A DNA stretch of 64,000 nucleotides from Sternotherus odoratus. Taxonomy: Eukaryota; Chordata; Testudines; Kinosternidae. The DNA is taken from assembly GCA_032164245.1 (NCBI GenBank), contig JAVMKO010000003.1, forward strand, positions 62,504,390 through 62,568,389, written 5' to 3'. How positions within the stretch are numbered: position 1 is the first letter of the stretch; each line of letters opens with the position of its first letter. The position numbers were made by a program, and so were the translations under genes. Under the pieces are notes generated by a model that made no database searches, was not told the origin of the DNA, and saw nothing but the letters and a program-made list of their open reading frames with translations. Shown here one piece after another: positions 20,605 through 32,907 of the stretch.

Positions 20605-22622
20605 ACAAAAATACAAATAAAGCTGGGATTGGTTACAGATACCTGATGCATCTCTAGAAACTTACCAGTTTAATATTTAATACTCCAATTACTTTAAGAA
20701 AACCAATAAAATTCTCTGCCACTAGTTCCTTCAAGCCTGGAGCAATTCCATTCATAGTTACTTTTAGTTACCCATTGTTTCCAACATCAGTGATTTTCAA
20801 AGCAATATAAAGGTTCCCCACGTAAAGTATAGCAAGAATCATGTACCTTGGAGATTAAAGCTTTGGATGCTGTACTTTGCCAAATGTTTTGTTAGGATCC
20901 AAGTTTATGAGGTGTGCTGTATCCTTTTTCCATGTTGGAATTACTTGAGGATACTACTGCCAACAAATTAGTGAGATGTGACCTTTAATTTCTGAAACCA
21001 TGTTAGCTGTGTTTTATCAAGATGTGGTTTTCTAAATGTTCACTCATTTGATGTCTTGAAATTTGTATTACTTCATCAGTCACTGAAGTTTAACTAACCA
21101 AACTGTAATTTCTTAGCCTGACCTTAGGCTTTTTCTTAAATAGTGGTATTATTCTGGACACCTTCCACTATTTCAGGATGTCTCTTGAATTAAATGAACA
21201 TGCATAAATGCCTTTAAAAGTCTCCTAAAATGTTATCTGCCTTATTTAATATTCTCAAATATACTGAATGTCTGGTATCTTAAATCTTTTATTTTATTTT
21301 TTTTTAAAGAAAATATAGTTAATTTATACATTTTTATAACACTTTCTAGTCAGGCCCTAAAGACTGATTTTAGAGCCATACACAAGAAACTACCCAATAT
21401 CAACAGCACAGAAGTATGCTGGATTAGATCAAATTGAGAGAAAGTTACACTCCAAGAGCCAACAACTCTTCTGGGAAGACTCAGTTTAGTTTAATTGAAA
21501 GTGTATAATCAGCCCCCAAAACTCCCACCCAGGCTCCTCAAGGATTCTATACATTTCTGGAAGATACAACATTATCTATAAAGCAATAACTCAAGGTGCA
21601 TCTTAAAAGCTGTTAACAGATACATCAGGCCTGATATGTCCTTCTAACCCTAAACTAGCAATAGCTCATTCATGATCCTGAAGATATGGAATACAGATTA
21701 GCATCATTTAAGGTGTGCCTGATATCTACATGAGCGTGGAAGTAAGTAGCCACCACCTTTTCAACTACCTTCTCAAAAAAAACCAACCCCCCAAAAAACC
21801 ACAACAGAAATTAGAGATTGAGTGGCAATTAGCAGGCACTCCAGTGTCCAAGAAAATATTTATTGAGGATTTATTAAGGATTCTGCTAGACTATGAATTG
21901 TCAATATTCTCTTACCAAAAAACACCACTTCAATGTTTGTCAGTAATGGCACCAAAGTCACACTTTGTTTTAGCAACCAAAATGGTCAGAATTACAAGTG
22001 CTGAGCACCAAGGATCTTAAAGCTCATGTAAAAACTCACCAGAAAACAAAACAGGATCAGAGGGAGATACCTATTACATTTTGCAATTACCTATCACTGT
22101 GATATCTAAAGAGAGAGCAGCTTGGAGTGTGTCTTACCAGTCAAGAATATGACAGACACTCACCCTATTATACATCAAATATTTACATTGCAGAATCAGA
22201 GTTCTCACTTCGGATTGAGGTTCCAGTGTGTGAGGTCAGTGCAAACATATTAAGACTCAGCACTTGTCCTGATAAGATTACACTTTAAAGATGACAAAAA
22301 ATAGGAAGGTCATCATTTCATGGTTTCTGTTATATATGGACAAGACTGATTAGTGAAATTAAAAGATTTCATAGGTCCATCTTACTTAGGCAGCCAACTC
22401 AAAATATTTAGAACTTTGTGGTTCAAACCAGGGTCCTAGGATCTTCTGATTCCAATAGTCCCATGTTATCTTCTACTTATGCTATACTCTTTGACAGAGG
22501 CGTGATGACTTCCTATGACTGTTTTGTAAGTTGTGAAGTTAGGCCTTCATACAAAAAATAAACCCAAAGTTGTTATTTTTAGGAAAAAATATTTTTATCC
22601 CAACTGAGTTAAACCTCTAACC
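20605..22622. other. AT-rich sequence, nothing recognised
   Basis: No coding region or defined transposon was found. The 101-residue frame at 21715-22020 includes an A-rich stretch and has no motif. Text such as 'ttagcctgaccttaggcttt' (near 21113) followed by 'aatagtggtattattctgg' hints at a very decayed antisense LINE, but I cannot support a call. Confidence 0.4.
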
Positions 22623-22725
22623 CAGGGGTGGGCAAACTACAGCCTGGGGGCTGCATCCGGCCCTCCAGACACTTTAATCCAGCCCTTGAGTTCGAGCTGG
22701 GGAGCAGAGTCCAGGGCTTGCCTCA
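22623..22725 (+). mobile_element. hAT-type transposon 5' fragment
   Basis: CAGGGGTGGGCAAACTACAG followed by 'gggctgcatccggccctcca' is the recognisable end of a hAT element family of amniotes. No right end or target duplication was found; the copy is truncated. Confidence 0.65.
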
Positions 22726-24713
22726 CATTTGTTCTTCAGGTGAGTTTCATGGATCAGCACTCCTGGCATCTCAATTCCCATCTGAGTTTTAGGGGACATC
22801 TATGCTGTTCCCTTTCAGTAGCTTTCTGCTGACATTTTTATCTAAATTGCAAAAGATACTTTTGGGTTTAAATCCCAGTACACCTTGCCATTCTGAGACA
22901 TCTCCTTCATTCCTTCTGGGTTTGCTGTCCTTCTGAAAAATGGAAGAAGGATTTTCAAACTTTCTGGGATTCACAGCACCACAGTGCTCTAAATGACAAT
23001 ACTAAATTTAGAAAACAAAAATTAGAAAATAGTTGGATGTGAGGATCAACTATTGAACATTCTCAAAACGTAAGTACATTTCCTTTGAGTTCATTTCAAG
23101 GGACTGGGAAAGCTTTGGTAGGCAGGAGCCAGGTGTTAATTGTCTACATAATTTTCCTATCACTAGTTACTCCTTTCAAGCACATTTCCTTGGCAAAGCC
23201 TTGTGCAGAGTACATTTATAAAACTTGTTAGGACAGTTTTCCATTAATTTATTGCAAGGTCCTGTAATTTGCAAGAGTTAAGATGCTTAAATTAATTTGT
23301 AGCCTGCCCTAAAACATCTGGATTGCAATATAAAATGTGGGATTCATAATAAAAGAGTGACATTCGTATTTATTCAGAAAAATGCAGATGAAAATTGCAG
23401 TAATTTACACTTGATGAGATGCATTTGCACATATCATTCAGAGAGCTCTTTTGAGTCAGGAATTTGTATGTGTTCAGCCCTAAAGTTAAGAAACCTAAGA
23501 AGGAAAGGAAGCAATGGAGATTAAAAAGCAACTGCTGTAGCTTTTTAGAATTTCTGAGATGCCCATTAAGCTAGATGTATAATTTAAACATTTTACTTCA
23601 CAGTCAAATCATTCTGTAATATCATCATTGTCTGAATCCTGCACAGATAACTGCCAGCTATCATCTGGCATATGGGATTACCATGTCAGTCCATACGCTT
23701 TGTAACAGTTGGTGTTCAAAGGAAAATTTGCAAAGTCAAATAAGAACGTGACCCAGACAACATAGCCGAATTATTTACAGCTACAACAAACTGCAGGATC
23801 TCATTCAAAACATGTTCTTGTCATTTTTTTAAACTAATCTTTATGAACCTGTTTTACATCTTAGAAAGTGAGCTAACATTATAACCCTGTGTATGATGTG
23901 CCTAAGAGCCAGGTAATCTCAGGTAGTTTTGATACAAATGAGTTTGAGCCATGTTTTATCAATGTGAATTATCACATATGCTTGTCAGTATAATTTTAAA
24001 AAAGCACTACAATTCTGAGAAACCTGGGACCAAGTTTTCAGAGGTGCTGAGTATCACTCTGTCTGATCATTAGTCAGTTATGAGTGGACCCACATGCTGT
24101 GTCCTAGAAGCGTCCAAGCAAAATGAGTTTAGGGAAAGACTCATCACTGTTTCCAGCTCTGGAATTACAGAGCACAATCCCAGGCTCAATCTCCTGTTTT
24201 ACCCCCTTCTTTGGGAAGTGAGCTGCTGCATTCAGTTTCCCTAAACATGGAGATCAGAGTCTGAGGCCTCCAGAACCCACCCGTCCCTCACCAAGAGCAC
24301 TATGGAATTATGGGCATTCTGGCCTTCTAGTTGAACCCTCTTTTGGGACATTATGGCAGGCAAACAAGAAAGACAGGCTTAGCAAAGGAATTTCTTAACC
24401 ACTGAAAAACTTACTCTTAAAGCACTGGAGAGTAGAGCTGGGCAAGATCTGGTTTTCCCATCACGTGAATATCTGTCAGTGTTTCTGCTGAGGCAGAATG
24501 CCTCATGCCTTCACCTCCTGCAAATCCTTCTTGCGTATAAGAATAGTTGGCTCCCTACTCAGAGCAGCACTCCACTTTCACAGAGAGTCTTTGGGTTAGC
24601 TCCACAGAGGGACTAGGCATTGCACTGCCTAACTGGTGAGCATACTGCCACCTTGTGGAATCCTCAGCCTCAATTTAGGCATCCAGGCACCCCATATACT
24701 ATACGGGGAGAAC
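22726..24713. other. AT-rich sequence, nothing recognised
   Basis: No gene or transposon end. The part at about 23300-24000 is repeat-poor and smooth in composition and would be a reasonable place to look for conserved non-coding sequence, but nothing in the bases proves that. Confidence 0.4.
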
Positions 24714-24715
24714 TA

Positions 24716-24852
24716 CCATGTTTCCCCGAAAATAAGACAGTGTCTTATATTAATTTTTGCTCCCAAAATTACATTACATTATATTACAGCGAGAGGCAAA
24801 ACTGGAAGTACGTCTTATTTTCGAGGGATGTCTTACTTTCGGGGAAACAGGG
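24716..24852. mobile_element. Tc1/mariner-type MITE, TA target duplication
   Basis: Terminal inverted repeats of 24 nt (22 identical), containing GTTTCCCCGAAA and TAAGACA, bounded by TA at 24714-24715 and 24853-24854. Total 137 bp, no coding capacity. A second short inverted block (gtcttat…) lies just inside. A TA duplication is the mark of Tc1/mariner transposition. Confidence 0.85.
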
Positions 24853-25094
24853 TAGGTGCCTAAAAAGGGATTCTAGGAAGCCAGCAAGATGAGCAGGGTG
24901 GTTATCTAATCTAGCCAGGAGATAATATAAGTACTTTTATTTTGGATACCTTGCTCCAGTTGATCTGGGCTTTAGAGGCCTGACTGATGGGCTGCAGAGG
25001 GGTTCTTCTGGCTGCCTGCCGTCCTCAGCCATGAACCCTCTTGGAGTTCAGTACCTAAGCCAGGTAAATCAGAGGTAGAGCTCTCCTCCCTGCA

Positions 25095-25205
25095 TTATAG
25101 CCAACACCTCATTTATTAGGTCATTCACATAGGATGTGGGAGACCCCGATTCAAATCCTGCTCTGCTCAATTTGGAATAAGGACTTGAACACAATCAGTT
25201 CCCTG
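25095..25205. repeat. Inverted tRNA-like dimer, copy 1
   Basis: The plus half has gatgtgggagaccccgattc with the B-box-like GATTCAAATCC. After the linker CTCAATTTGGAATAAGG the minus half carries TGTTCAAGTCC. The two halves face each other. See also 25285, 40245, 52375 and 52610. Confidence 0.55.
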
Positions 25206-25284
25206 GACTCTCTCTCTCTCTTTGGCCTAATTAATAATTATTTATACAAAATGACAAAGCTCAGCAAAAGAATGAGACACTTCT

Positions 25285-25437
25285 TCCCTAAAATACCCTG
25301 GTGATTAGGCACTTCCCTGAGATAGGGGAGACCTGGGTGCAAGCCTCTACTCCAAATCAGGTAGAGGGGGAATTTGAACCCAAGTCTCCCACATCCCAAG
25401 TAAGGCTAATCACTGGGCTATTGGATATGCTAGGAAA
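25285..25437. repeat. Inverted tRNA-like dimer, copy 2
   Basis: Plus half: 'ggtgattaggcacttccctg' (A-box side) and GGGTGCAAGCCTC (B-box side). Linker: CCAAATCAGGTAGAGGGG. Minus half: GGGAGACTTGGGTTCAAATT and, further out, 'tagcccagtgattagcc'. This is the clearest copy of the head-to-head arrangement. Confidence 0.65.
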
Positions 25438-25444
25438 ATGTACA

Positions 25445-27034
25445 CTCCAAGCCCAAAAGCTTCATGACATACTTGCCCAAACTGCCTTTTGTATGAGGCC
25501 TGATCCAGTAAGTGTGATATGAGAACGCCAACAAGGTTGGGTCTCTCAGGGGAAGGCCTAGATTAGAAAAACCCACAAGAGCTTTTGTATGAGCAAAGGC
25601 TCTGAGCAGCTCATTAACTGGAGTGGGAAGGGGGAAGAGTGTCAAGACGTAGGAAGCTTGCTAATATGCAATTCAGAAGACCAACTAACTAGAAAACCAA
25701 CTGAGTGGAAGGCTGATTGTTCAAAGTGGAGTATTCTGTGATGGATTCTGTAGTCTTTATGGGCCTTATCTATCTGTTTGAAAAACAGCAGCTGCACTCT
25801 GCATCATATTATTTAAGTGTAGCACTCAGTCTTCTGCAAAATTGTGGTTCTAAGTCAGAAAATATTTAGTGAACGCTGGTATAACTCACCTCATAGGTGA
25901 TAGAAGGGAAATATATATATTGAGCAATGCTGTAATTTTTTAAAATCTTCATCCATAAATGCCAGCATATCAATATTAAGATTGTAATTTTTCCCACAAT
26001 CCTACCTCATGTTACCTCTGAGTCCTCCTTGTTAGCAAATAGTTGTTGGATCCTGATACAAGGATTCTAGGAGACTCAAGAAGCAGGAGAGCAGGGACAA
26101 ATCATGTTGCCTAATCCAGGGGTCATACTAGGTAACAAACAGATTTGCAAAGGTGAGGCACCCTTTGTACAGAGAGATGCATTACTTAAAAAAAAAAAGA
26201 AAAAAGTATGACTCCTTTAAAAATAAAGTTTTAATTTCAAGCATGCAACAGCTGATTTTTTGGGTTAAAATATGAAAACAAGTATAGTAATAGCATCTGG
26301 GATGGGAATACCTGAATGGAGAAGCCATGGGTTCTCTTTTCTTTTTTGTAAGAAAGGTCTCAAACTTTACATGTGGCACACCAATGACAGCATTGGAATG
26401 TGGTCTGGGGACACGAAATATCTCCAAATGTCACTTTTCAGTAAGCTGGCAGCAGATTTCAGGGTAGCTGACAGTACCAGGTAGCTGGAGATGTGTCGAT
26501 AGGTTTCTGACAGAAATAAAACATGGCAATGTACATATCTCCTCTATGTCGACTCTGTCAAAAATCCAGTGTGTCACACTGCAGAGTTAAGAAAGAATAG
26601 CTTTGAACCACCACCATAACCAGCAGCCTCCGATGTCTCTGAAGAACACTATAACCAATACTGCTTAATTTTCTAATTGTTAATTGGATACAAGTGATCA
26701 TACGGTAGACCATATTTATTTGAATGTGTATTTTTCTTGTGGCAGAAGGGTAGCCCCACTGCTTAACGGCAGCCATTTACTTAAATGGATTCATAGGATT
26801 CTATGTTGGAATAGGAAAAAAACAAACAAAACAAACAAACAAAAAATGCATGATGTCTCCAGATAAATAGTTTCCAGTTAGTGACTTTGTTATGGACTCA
26901 GTTAATTGCTTTTCCTGATACCCACAATAAAGAAATGGTAATAGTAGTTCTCCAACATCACCCTAGAACACAGGGTGTTCTGCAAGTCACAAGGGACAAG
27001 GATTTAGATTTGTGACTAGATAAGAATATAATTA
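25445..27034. other. AT-rich sequence, nothing recognised
   Basis: No gene or defined transposon. A-rich tracts lie near 26189-26205 and 26817-26845 ((AAAC)n-like). Confidence 0.45.
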
Positions 27035-28195
27035 ATAGCAAATGGCCATACTGGGTCAGACTAATGGTCTGTCTAGTCCAGTATACTGTTGTCCAATAGC
27101 AGCCGATACCAGATGCTTAGGGGGAATGAACAGGGCAATTGAGGGATCCAGCCCTAGTCTTTAACTCCCAGTTTCTAGCAGTCAGAGGTTTAGGGATGGA
27201 AACCTGTACTTTGGGTACCCCAACCACCTCGGCCAATAGCTATTAAAGGATCTATCCTCCATGAACTAATCTAGTTCTATTTTTAACCCAGTTATAAGTT
27301 TTGGCCTTCACAGCATTCCCTGGCAATGAATTCTACAAGTTGACTGTGTGTTATGTGAAGAAGTACTTCCTTATGTGTCTTGGGTGATTCCTGGTTATTG
27401 TTTTGTGAAGGGATAAAGAATGCTTCCCTATTCACTTTCTCTACATCATTCATGATTTTAATAGACCCATAACCCCTTAGTCATTTATTTTCTAAGAAGA
27501 ACAGTCCAAGTCTTTTCAATCTCTCCTCCGATGGAAGCTGTCCCATAGCCCTAATCATGTGTGTATCTCCTTTTTGAGGGGGTCAGCTATAATTTTCTAT
27601 CCTATCTATCCATTTCCTAATGGCTCCTAACACTGTTAGATTTCTTTTACTGCTGAAGTACATTGAGAAGATATTTTTGGAGAACTAGCCATGCTGACAC
27701 CAAAATTGGTCATGTGGCAGCAGCTAAATTTGACCACATGATTTTGTATGTATAGTTTGGATTATGTTTTCAAATGTACACTAATTTATGTCAACACAGA
27801 ATTTCATCTGCCATTTTGTTGTCCAATCACTCAGTTTTGTGAGATCCCTTTGTACCTCTTTACATCCAGCTCTGTACTAAGCTGTCTTAGTTAGGTTTTG
27901 ATCATGGGGGAAAACTTTTGCCAGCTTACTGTTTACTCCCTTTTACTAGATCATTTATGAATATGTTGAGAAGTACTAGTCCCATAGAGATCCTAGGAGG
28001 ATCCCACTATTTAACCCTCTCCACTATGAGCACTTAACATTTAGTCCTACCCTTTGTTTCCTATCTTTGAACTAGGTACTGATCCACGAGAGCACCTTTC
28101 CTCTTATCCCATGACTGCTAACTTTCACAAAGCCTTTGACAGGGTCCCTCAGCAAAGGCTCTTAAGCAAAGGCCAAGTACACTATATCGGCTAAT
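27035..28195 (-). mobile_element. CR1 LINE with internal microinversion
   Basis: The 3' UTR text in antisense (tggccatactgggtcagact, gtctgtctagtccagtatac) starts at 27043 and extends right into the RT region. On the minus strand the flanks read DIVYLA (about 28190-28171) and KVSSHGIRGKVLSWIS (from about 28122 leftwards). Between them, 28123-28170 reads correctly only on the opposite strand (FHKAFDRVPQQRLLSK). The element is otherwise a typical decayed, 5'-truncated CR1. Confidence 0.88.
28123..28170 (+). repeat. 48-bp microinversion within CR1 RT
   Basis: Begins TTTCACAAAGCC and ends CTTAAGCAAA, so its ends are a short TTT/AAA inverted repeat. On the plus strand it encodes FHKAFDRVPQQRLLSK, the conserved RT block, while all surrounding CR1 coding sequence is on the minus strand. 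Flipping it restores one continuous frame with the VYLA and VSSHG blocks. Confidence 0.85.
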
Positions 28196-28454
28196 GAAGT
28201 ATGGACAGGACAACAAGGAGGAATAAAAGGTAGAAGATACGTGGTCCTGTGGATAACGGACAGATAGATCGATAGATCATTTGGTAGTAGAGTTGGTTGG
28301 AAAGAGTCTTTTCCTCTCCACACTATTGACTTTTCAAGTTGAGTAGCTAAATACGTTCAGTCCAAAAGCAAAGGTTGCCACTGAGAAAAGAGAAACAAAA
28401 AGTTTCTGTTTTGGTCAGTTCCACATTAAACTATATCTTCCTGTGTTACCCGAT

Positions 28455-28765
28455 TGCATCTTGGGAGTGTAGTTCAGGTCTCTCATGTTCCCATCCACCC
28501 CATGTGCCAGGTGATACTAAAATAATCTGGGACCATATAGATCATTGGTGCAACGAAGGTCCTGTAGTGGCCCCAAATCTTGTGTAAAGGGGGTCATACA
28601 AGGTGTCTACAACCAGATTATGATTTGCTGATTATGATTATACTTATCTGTATGTGTATCCTAATCTGGATCTTGGTTGCACCAATGATCTATATGGTCC
28701 CAGATTATTTTAGTATTGTGACACAGGCTCCCTGGCCAGACTACATCTTCTACGTAGATCTGTAA
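28455..28765. mobile_element. Foldback element with perfect 41-bp arms
   Basis: Bases 28514-28554 (starting atactaaaataatctggg, ending ggtgcaac) are the exact inverse complement of 28676-28716. Outside the perfect core the similarity continues weakly (agtgtagttcagg versus gatgtagtctgg), so this is probably a MITE with long arms. The left outer arm contains CATCTTGGGAGTGTAGTTC, close to the ZNF143 consensus in antisense. The two short plus-strand open frames here are not genes. Confidence 0.75.
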
Positions 28766-28769
28766 TCCA

Positions 28770-30480
28770 TCAGCACAGAGATAGTATTTCACACTTATGA
28801 GAAGACCCAAAGAAAGGGTATACAAAAAGTGGAGGGAATGAAGAACATTGAAGAGGAAAGGGCATGGATGTAGTAAGGGAACAAGGAGAGGTGCACATCA
28901 CAAAGCATGACAAGATTGTGAAGGATAGTGCCATGAGAGGGTGGTGTTTTAGATGCTGCTTGTAATTATTAGAACTGGGAGTCTGTAGGACAGGAAACAG
29001 GAAGGAGGAGGGAAGGAATTGAGCCTAGGCTGAGTGAGAGCTACAGAGGGGTGCAGAAGCAGCTACGTAAAGAGATCTAATGGTTGTTAAATAAAGCCCT
29101 ATTGAAGTTTGTTAGTACCTTGCTTGCTGATACAGAGGGGGAGATGTAGAGACCCTCAGACTGAAGTAGTTGGAGGAGGTCATTAGAAAGCTGTACATGC
29201 TCTCCACCAGTCTAGATAGACTACAGAGCTTCTTCCCTGTAGTATTTTGTATGTTCTCATGTAGTACATGTTCCTGCTTTCCACCTGTGATGTACAATGA
29301 TGGTGGAGCTCTTTAACATACCCAGCTGTCATTTAGAATAGCCAAGAGCTCCACATGGCAGGTAAATCTGGTGAGCCAACTCTGGTTTTCAGGGACACCT
29401 GTATTTAATAAAAAAAGATTAATAGGCTCCTTACAACATATGCACAGAGTATGCACTAAAGCTTTGCATAATGTACTATTCATCATGTCAGCTAGTCTAT
29501 TCTCTAATGTATATAGTATTAAAGGATAAAGTAATTTTCTTTTCACAAAAGCTAGAGCACATGAAAAATGATTTTGCATCCTCTTGTATAGTATAAATAT
29601 GCTGATCACATATTATTCCCTTAAGCATTAATGAGCAAATTCCTAAACACGAGTCTCGATTTTATTGATGTACTTAAATTAAGCATTAAACAGAAAACAA
29701 AAGACTCCAAAATTCCATACGCAAATGCAATTTATCAAGTCTAATTAAAATTCACATGCAATAAAGAAATTAGTTTTTATACCAAAAAAAAAACCCCACC
29801 ACATTTTGAAGCTGATTGAATATAATTAACTCTTAGAGCCTATAAGCACTAGTGAGAAGATCTTAAGTATTATTGGTTAGCTTTATTGACCCTTCTTGTG
29901 CTGAATAGTACCTTACTATACAATGAGGCCCACTGTTAATTATATTATGATGTCCTTCTGCCCCTTCCTCTTTGTTCAGTTATTGAGCATTTTCTAAATC
30001 CTGGAGGTCAAAAGTAGTTTGTACAGTGCCTCTGGATACAGTAGAGCTCTAAGCTCTTACGTTCTCAAGTAAAGGAAAGGATCTCAAAGTTACTACTCAA
30101 CATGAATATTGGAAGAATCAGGCCCTAAGAGATTTAATTCAATTTGGATAAGAATTTGCAGTGTTAAAGGTTTTCCCCCCAAACAATCCCTCTGCCTATG
30201 GGGCACTCACCAAGCCCTACTCCCTCTACCTAGTTTACTTCAAGCCAAACAACATGATCCCTTCACCCCTAGTATGTGGACGACGGGGTCTAAAATAGTT
30301 AAAAATGGCAGACTAAACAGTATTCCAGCGATAAACCACAACCGTGAATTCCCAGTGTGTAGAGATCTCCCCAGTCCTCTCACGAGTTCCCCCCTGCAAG
30401 CTTTTTAAAATTCTCCCACCACTAGGCAGGCCTCTCTGCATCCCCAAGTCTTGGGTTTTAACTCCCCTTTTAAACAAAGC
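28770..30480. other. AT-rich sequence, nothing recognised
   Basis: No gene or defined transposon. The part at 29300-29900 is AT-rich and repeat-poor. Open frames of 60-99 residues have no motifs. Confidence 0.45.
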
Positions 30481-30489
30481 CACCGCAGT

Positions 30490-31370
30490 CTTTCTAACGA
30501 GTCTTTGACTCATTTATTCAGGTAGTTTCTCCAACGGCTTCTTCTCTAGAATACTTCTCTCAAGCTTCCTATAGTGTATGTAACCCTTCTGCCCATCAGT
30601 GTTGGCAGCAACAAGGGCCGGGTTCAGTATCCAGGGGTTCCATTCCAATGACAATACAAAACCGGCTCGAGCCCCCACCCAGTGACCTGGGACAACCATA
30701 TACCACCCTTCCGGGTGCCTCTAAGATGCAATACTTCCCCTCTCGCAAGCACAGAATCGGAGTGTATCAAAACCCTTTTAATAACAGAGAAACACTGTGG
30801 CATATTATTGGGTAAACACCACAAACAGGATTCACAAACCAGAATCCCCCCCCACACACACGCAAATGGGCTGTGTCCTTTCCCTGGGGTTCTTGAGTCC
30901 CGCAAGTCCCAAAGTAACCCAAAGTCTCAGAAGTCCAACAGCCCCTGCAGAGTTCAAGAGTTCATTAGCAGAGTTTTACCTCCCCACCTGGGTGGAAATG
31001 TGGGGGGGGGGGGGGGGGGGGGGGAGAGGCAGGTTAAGGGGCACTTTACATGGTCAGAGGCTGACTGCCCCACTTCTCCATGGGGTTGTGCTGCAGTCCT
31101 CACCATGGGCTGTTCCATCAGGTGCCTAGGAACTGCTTCACCAGCCGCTCTGCTCTGTCAGCCACTGCATGCCACCAGCCACTCAGCTAGCGGTGACCCC
31201 GACAGTTCCACTCCATCCGCTGCTGCTGCTGTTCATCACCAGCTACTCCACTAGTGGTGACCCAAACGGCTCCAGTTCATTCGCTGCTCAGCAATACGAT
31301 TTCAGGCCCCCCTACAGGGCTCAGTGATCTCAGCTCTCAAGTGATCTCAGCTCATAGTAGGGGGTCCATA
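30490..31370. repeat. LTR-like dispersed repeat (orientation probably minus)
   Basis: Text such as 'gggttcagtatccaggggtt', 'ggctcgagcccccacccagt' and 'atgcaatacttcccctctcg' is repeated, diverged, at 18650-18790, so this is a dispersed family. Composition and length suggest a retroviral-type LTR, but I found no secure ends or target duplication. The plus-strand open frames of 190 and 110 residues lie wholly inside the repeat and span the poly-G tract, so they are rejected as genes. Confidence 0.5.
31002..31024 (+). repeat. Uninterrupted run of 23 G
   Basis: Twenty-three consecutive G residues within the LTR-like repeat, followed by GAGAGGC. It may form a G-quadruplex; its true length is likely to vary between individuals and between sequencing runs. 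Confidence 0.9.
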
Positions 31371-31374
31371 GTGC

Positions 31375-32485
31375 AGATACCCTACATGGCCCAAAGTGAG
31401 TTCAGCTTAGCAGACCAAATCTAGAGTCCTAATGGAATCAAACATTAGCTCTGACATTCTACAGGGGAGAGAGACAGTGTGCAATAGGCTTTTGTAGGGC
31501 CCTTAGACAAGACCCTCACCATAAGGTATAGAAACCTGTCTATTGCCTCTCTCTCAATTCAGTGGGTTTTGGTACTTTCTTGTGAAAGTGGTACTTTCTT
31601 GTGAAAAGTTTCTATAAATCAGTATTTTCTAATGATAAAATATTTCATTGAAAATTTCTCTAACAGCTCCACATGGCAGGCAAATCTGTTGAGAAGTATG
31701 CATAGGTAAAACTATATTTGTATATAGTTAATATGCACAGTTAATTGGACTCCAGCTATGCCACTGTGGTTTCCCCCAAATTCTTAATGTGTGTTCTTAT
31801 ACTTAAGACTACTTTAATTCTGAAACTCCTGGAATGGGCCAATAAGGCCTTAACTCTGTTTGCCTACTAAAATGTTTCCATCACTCATTTTTACTTTATT
31901 TTATTTGGAGGAGGGTCTCCAATAACTTATTTTCATACTGAGAAATATAAATTGCATGCAATATCAAAAAACTCAAGGTCCTTTTTGACCCCAATGCACC
32001 TTTTAATGATCAGATAAAGACACACTCTACAGTCTGCCCCACAGTGATATTGAACTGTGCATTCCATCATTGCAGAATGAAAGTTAAACGTCAGAATATA
32101 GATATTTATGTCTGTGACCATTAGCACCATTTTACAATATTTTTTGTTGGTCTTCCAAAAAAATTACATTAAAGACAGAAAAAAAAAATCAGACTGTAAA
32201 CTTTTTCCATGGATAAGCTAAATAAAAATAAATCATTTCAATCCAATTGCTGAATTACTCCTTTAGCACTCTGGTGATTTTCTGTACAGGACTTTCCATG
32301 CCCTTTCCTCACTCACTGGAATTATTTTATTCTTGCTTTCTTGGCAGCCAGCCACTGCGCCTTCTTTGGCTGGTCTCCTAGACCCATCAACAGATCATTT
32401 GGCATCACTTTTCAAATCTAAACTTAAAGTATTATGTTTGGTTTAATTTCTCAATACCAATTATATGAAGAATAAAGTTCCCATA
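31375..32485. other. AT-rich sequence, nothing recognised
   Basis: No gene found. The direct repeat 'actttcttgtgaaa' occurs twice near 31573 and 31593. Other short frames are noise. Confidence 0.45.
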
Positions 32486-32489
32486 TTTA

Positions 32490-32645
32490 TTTATAGAATC
32501 TCAGAGTTGTAAGGGACCTCAAGAGATCACGTAGTCCAATTCCCTCCTCAAAGGAGGACCAATCCCTATTTTTGCCCCAAATCCTTAAATGCCCCCCTCA
32601 AGGATTGAACTCACAACCCTGGGTTTAGCTATCCTTTTTTGCGAG
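32490..32645 (-). mobile_element. CR1 3' end with tRNA-like tail segment
   Basis: 'atagaatctcagagttgtaa' followed by 'gggacctcaagagatcacgt' and 'agtccaattccctcctcaaa' is a CR1 3' end in antisense. It is followed by 'ccctcaaggattgaactcac' and 'aaccctgggtttagc', a tRNA-like B-box stretch often joined to this CR1 subfamily in turtles. Confidence 0.75.
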
Positions 32646-32907
32646 ATAACTGGTTGCATAACATTTGGTAATTCATCTATAGCCTCGACTAGTCCGTCTT
32701 TCCTCCATACCACATTCACATTTTTCCTATATAAAAATATGGAACTATGGAGAATGTGAATTAAAAAAAATTGGCAGCTACAGTGTGGTAAAATTAATCT
32801 AAGAGATGAGCTAATGTACAAAACTGGTAGAATTAAATGGATGGAGAGGGAACGCAGTACTTGATGGTACTGGACCTACAGAAGAGACTATTCCAAAAAT
32901 CTAATTT

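Noticed and set aside
22789..24000. Smooth repeat-poor stretches as conserved regulatory elements
   Set aside because: Conservation cannot be judged from one sequence, so no regulatory feature is called.
25285..25437. Possible functional tRNA gene
   Set aside because: B-box-like motifs are present, but no cloverleaf can be formed and the same structure recurs five times as a dispersed inverted dimer.
30682..31254. 190-residue plus-strand frame
   Set aside because: It lies entirely in an LTR-like dispersed repeat and runs through the 23-G tract; no conserved domain.
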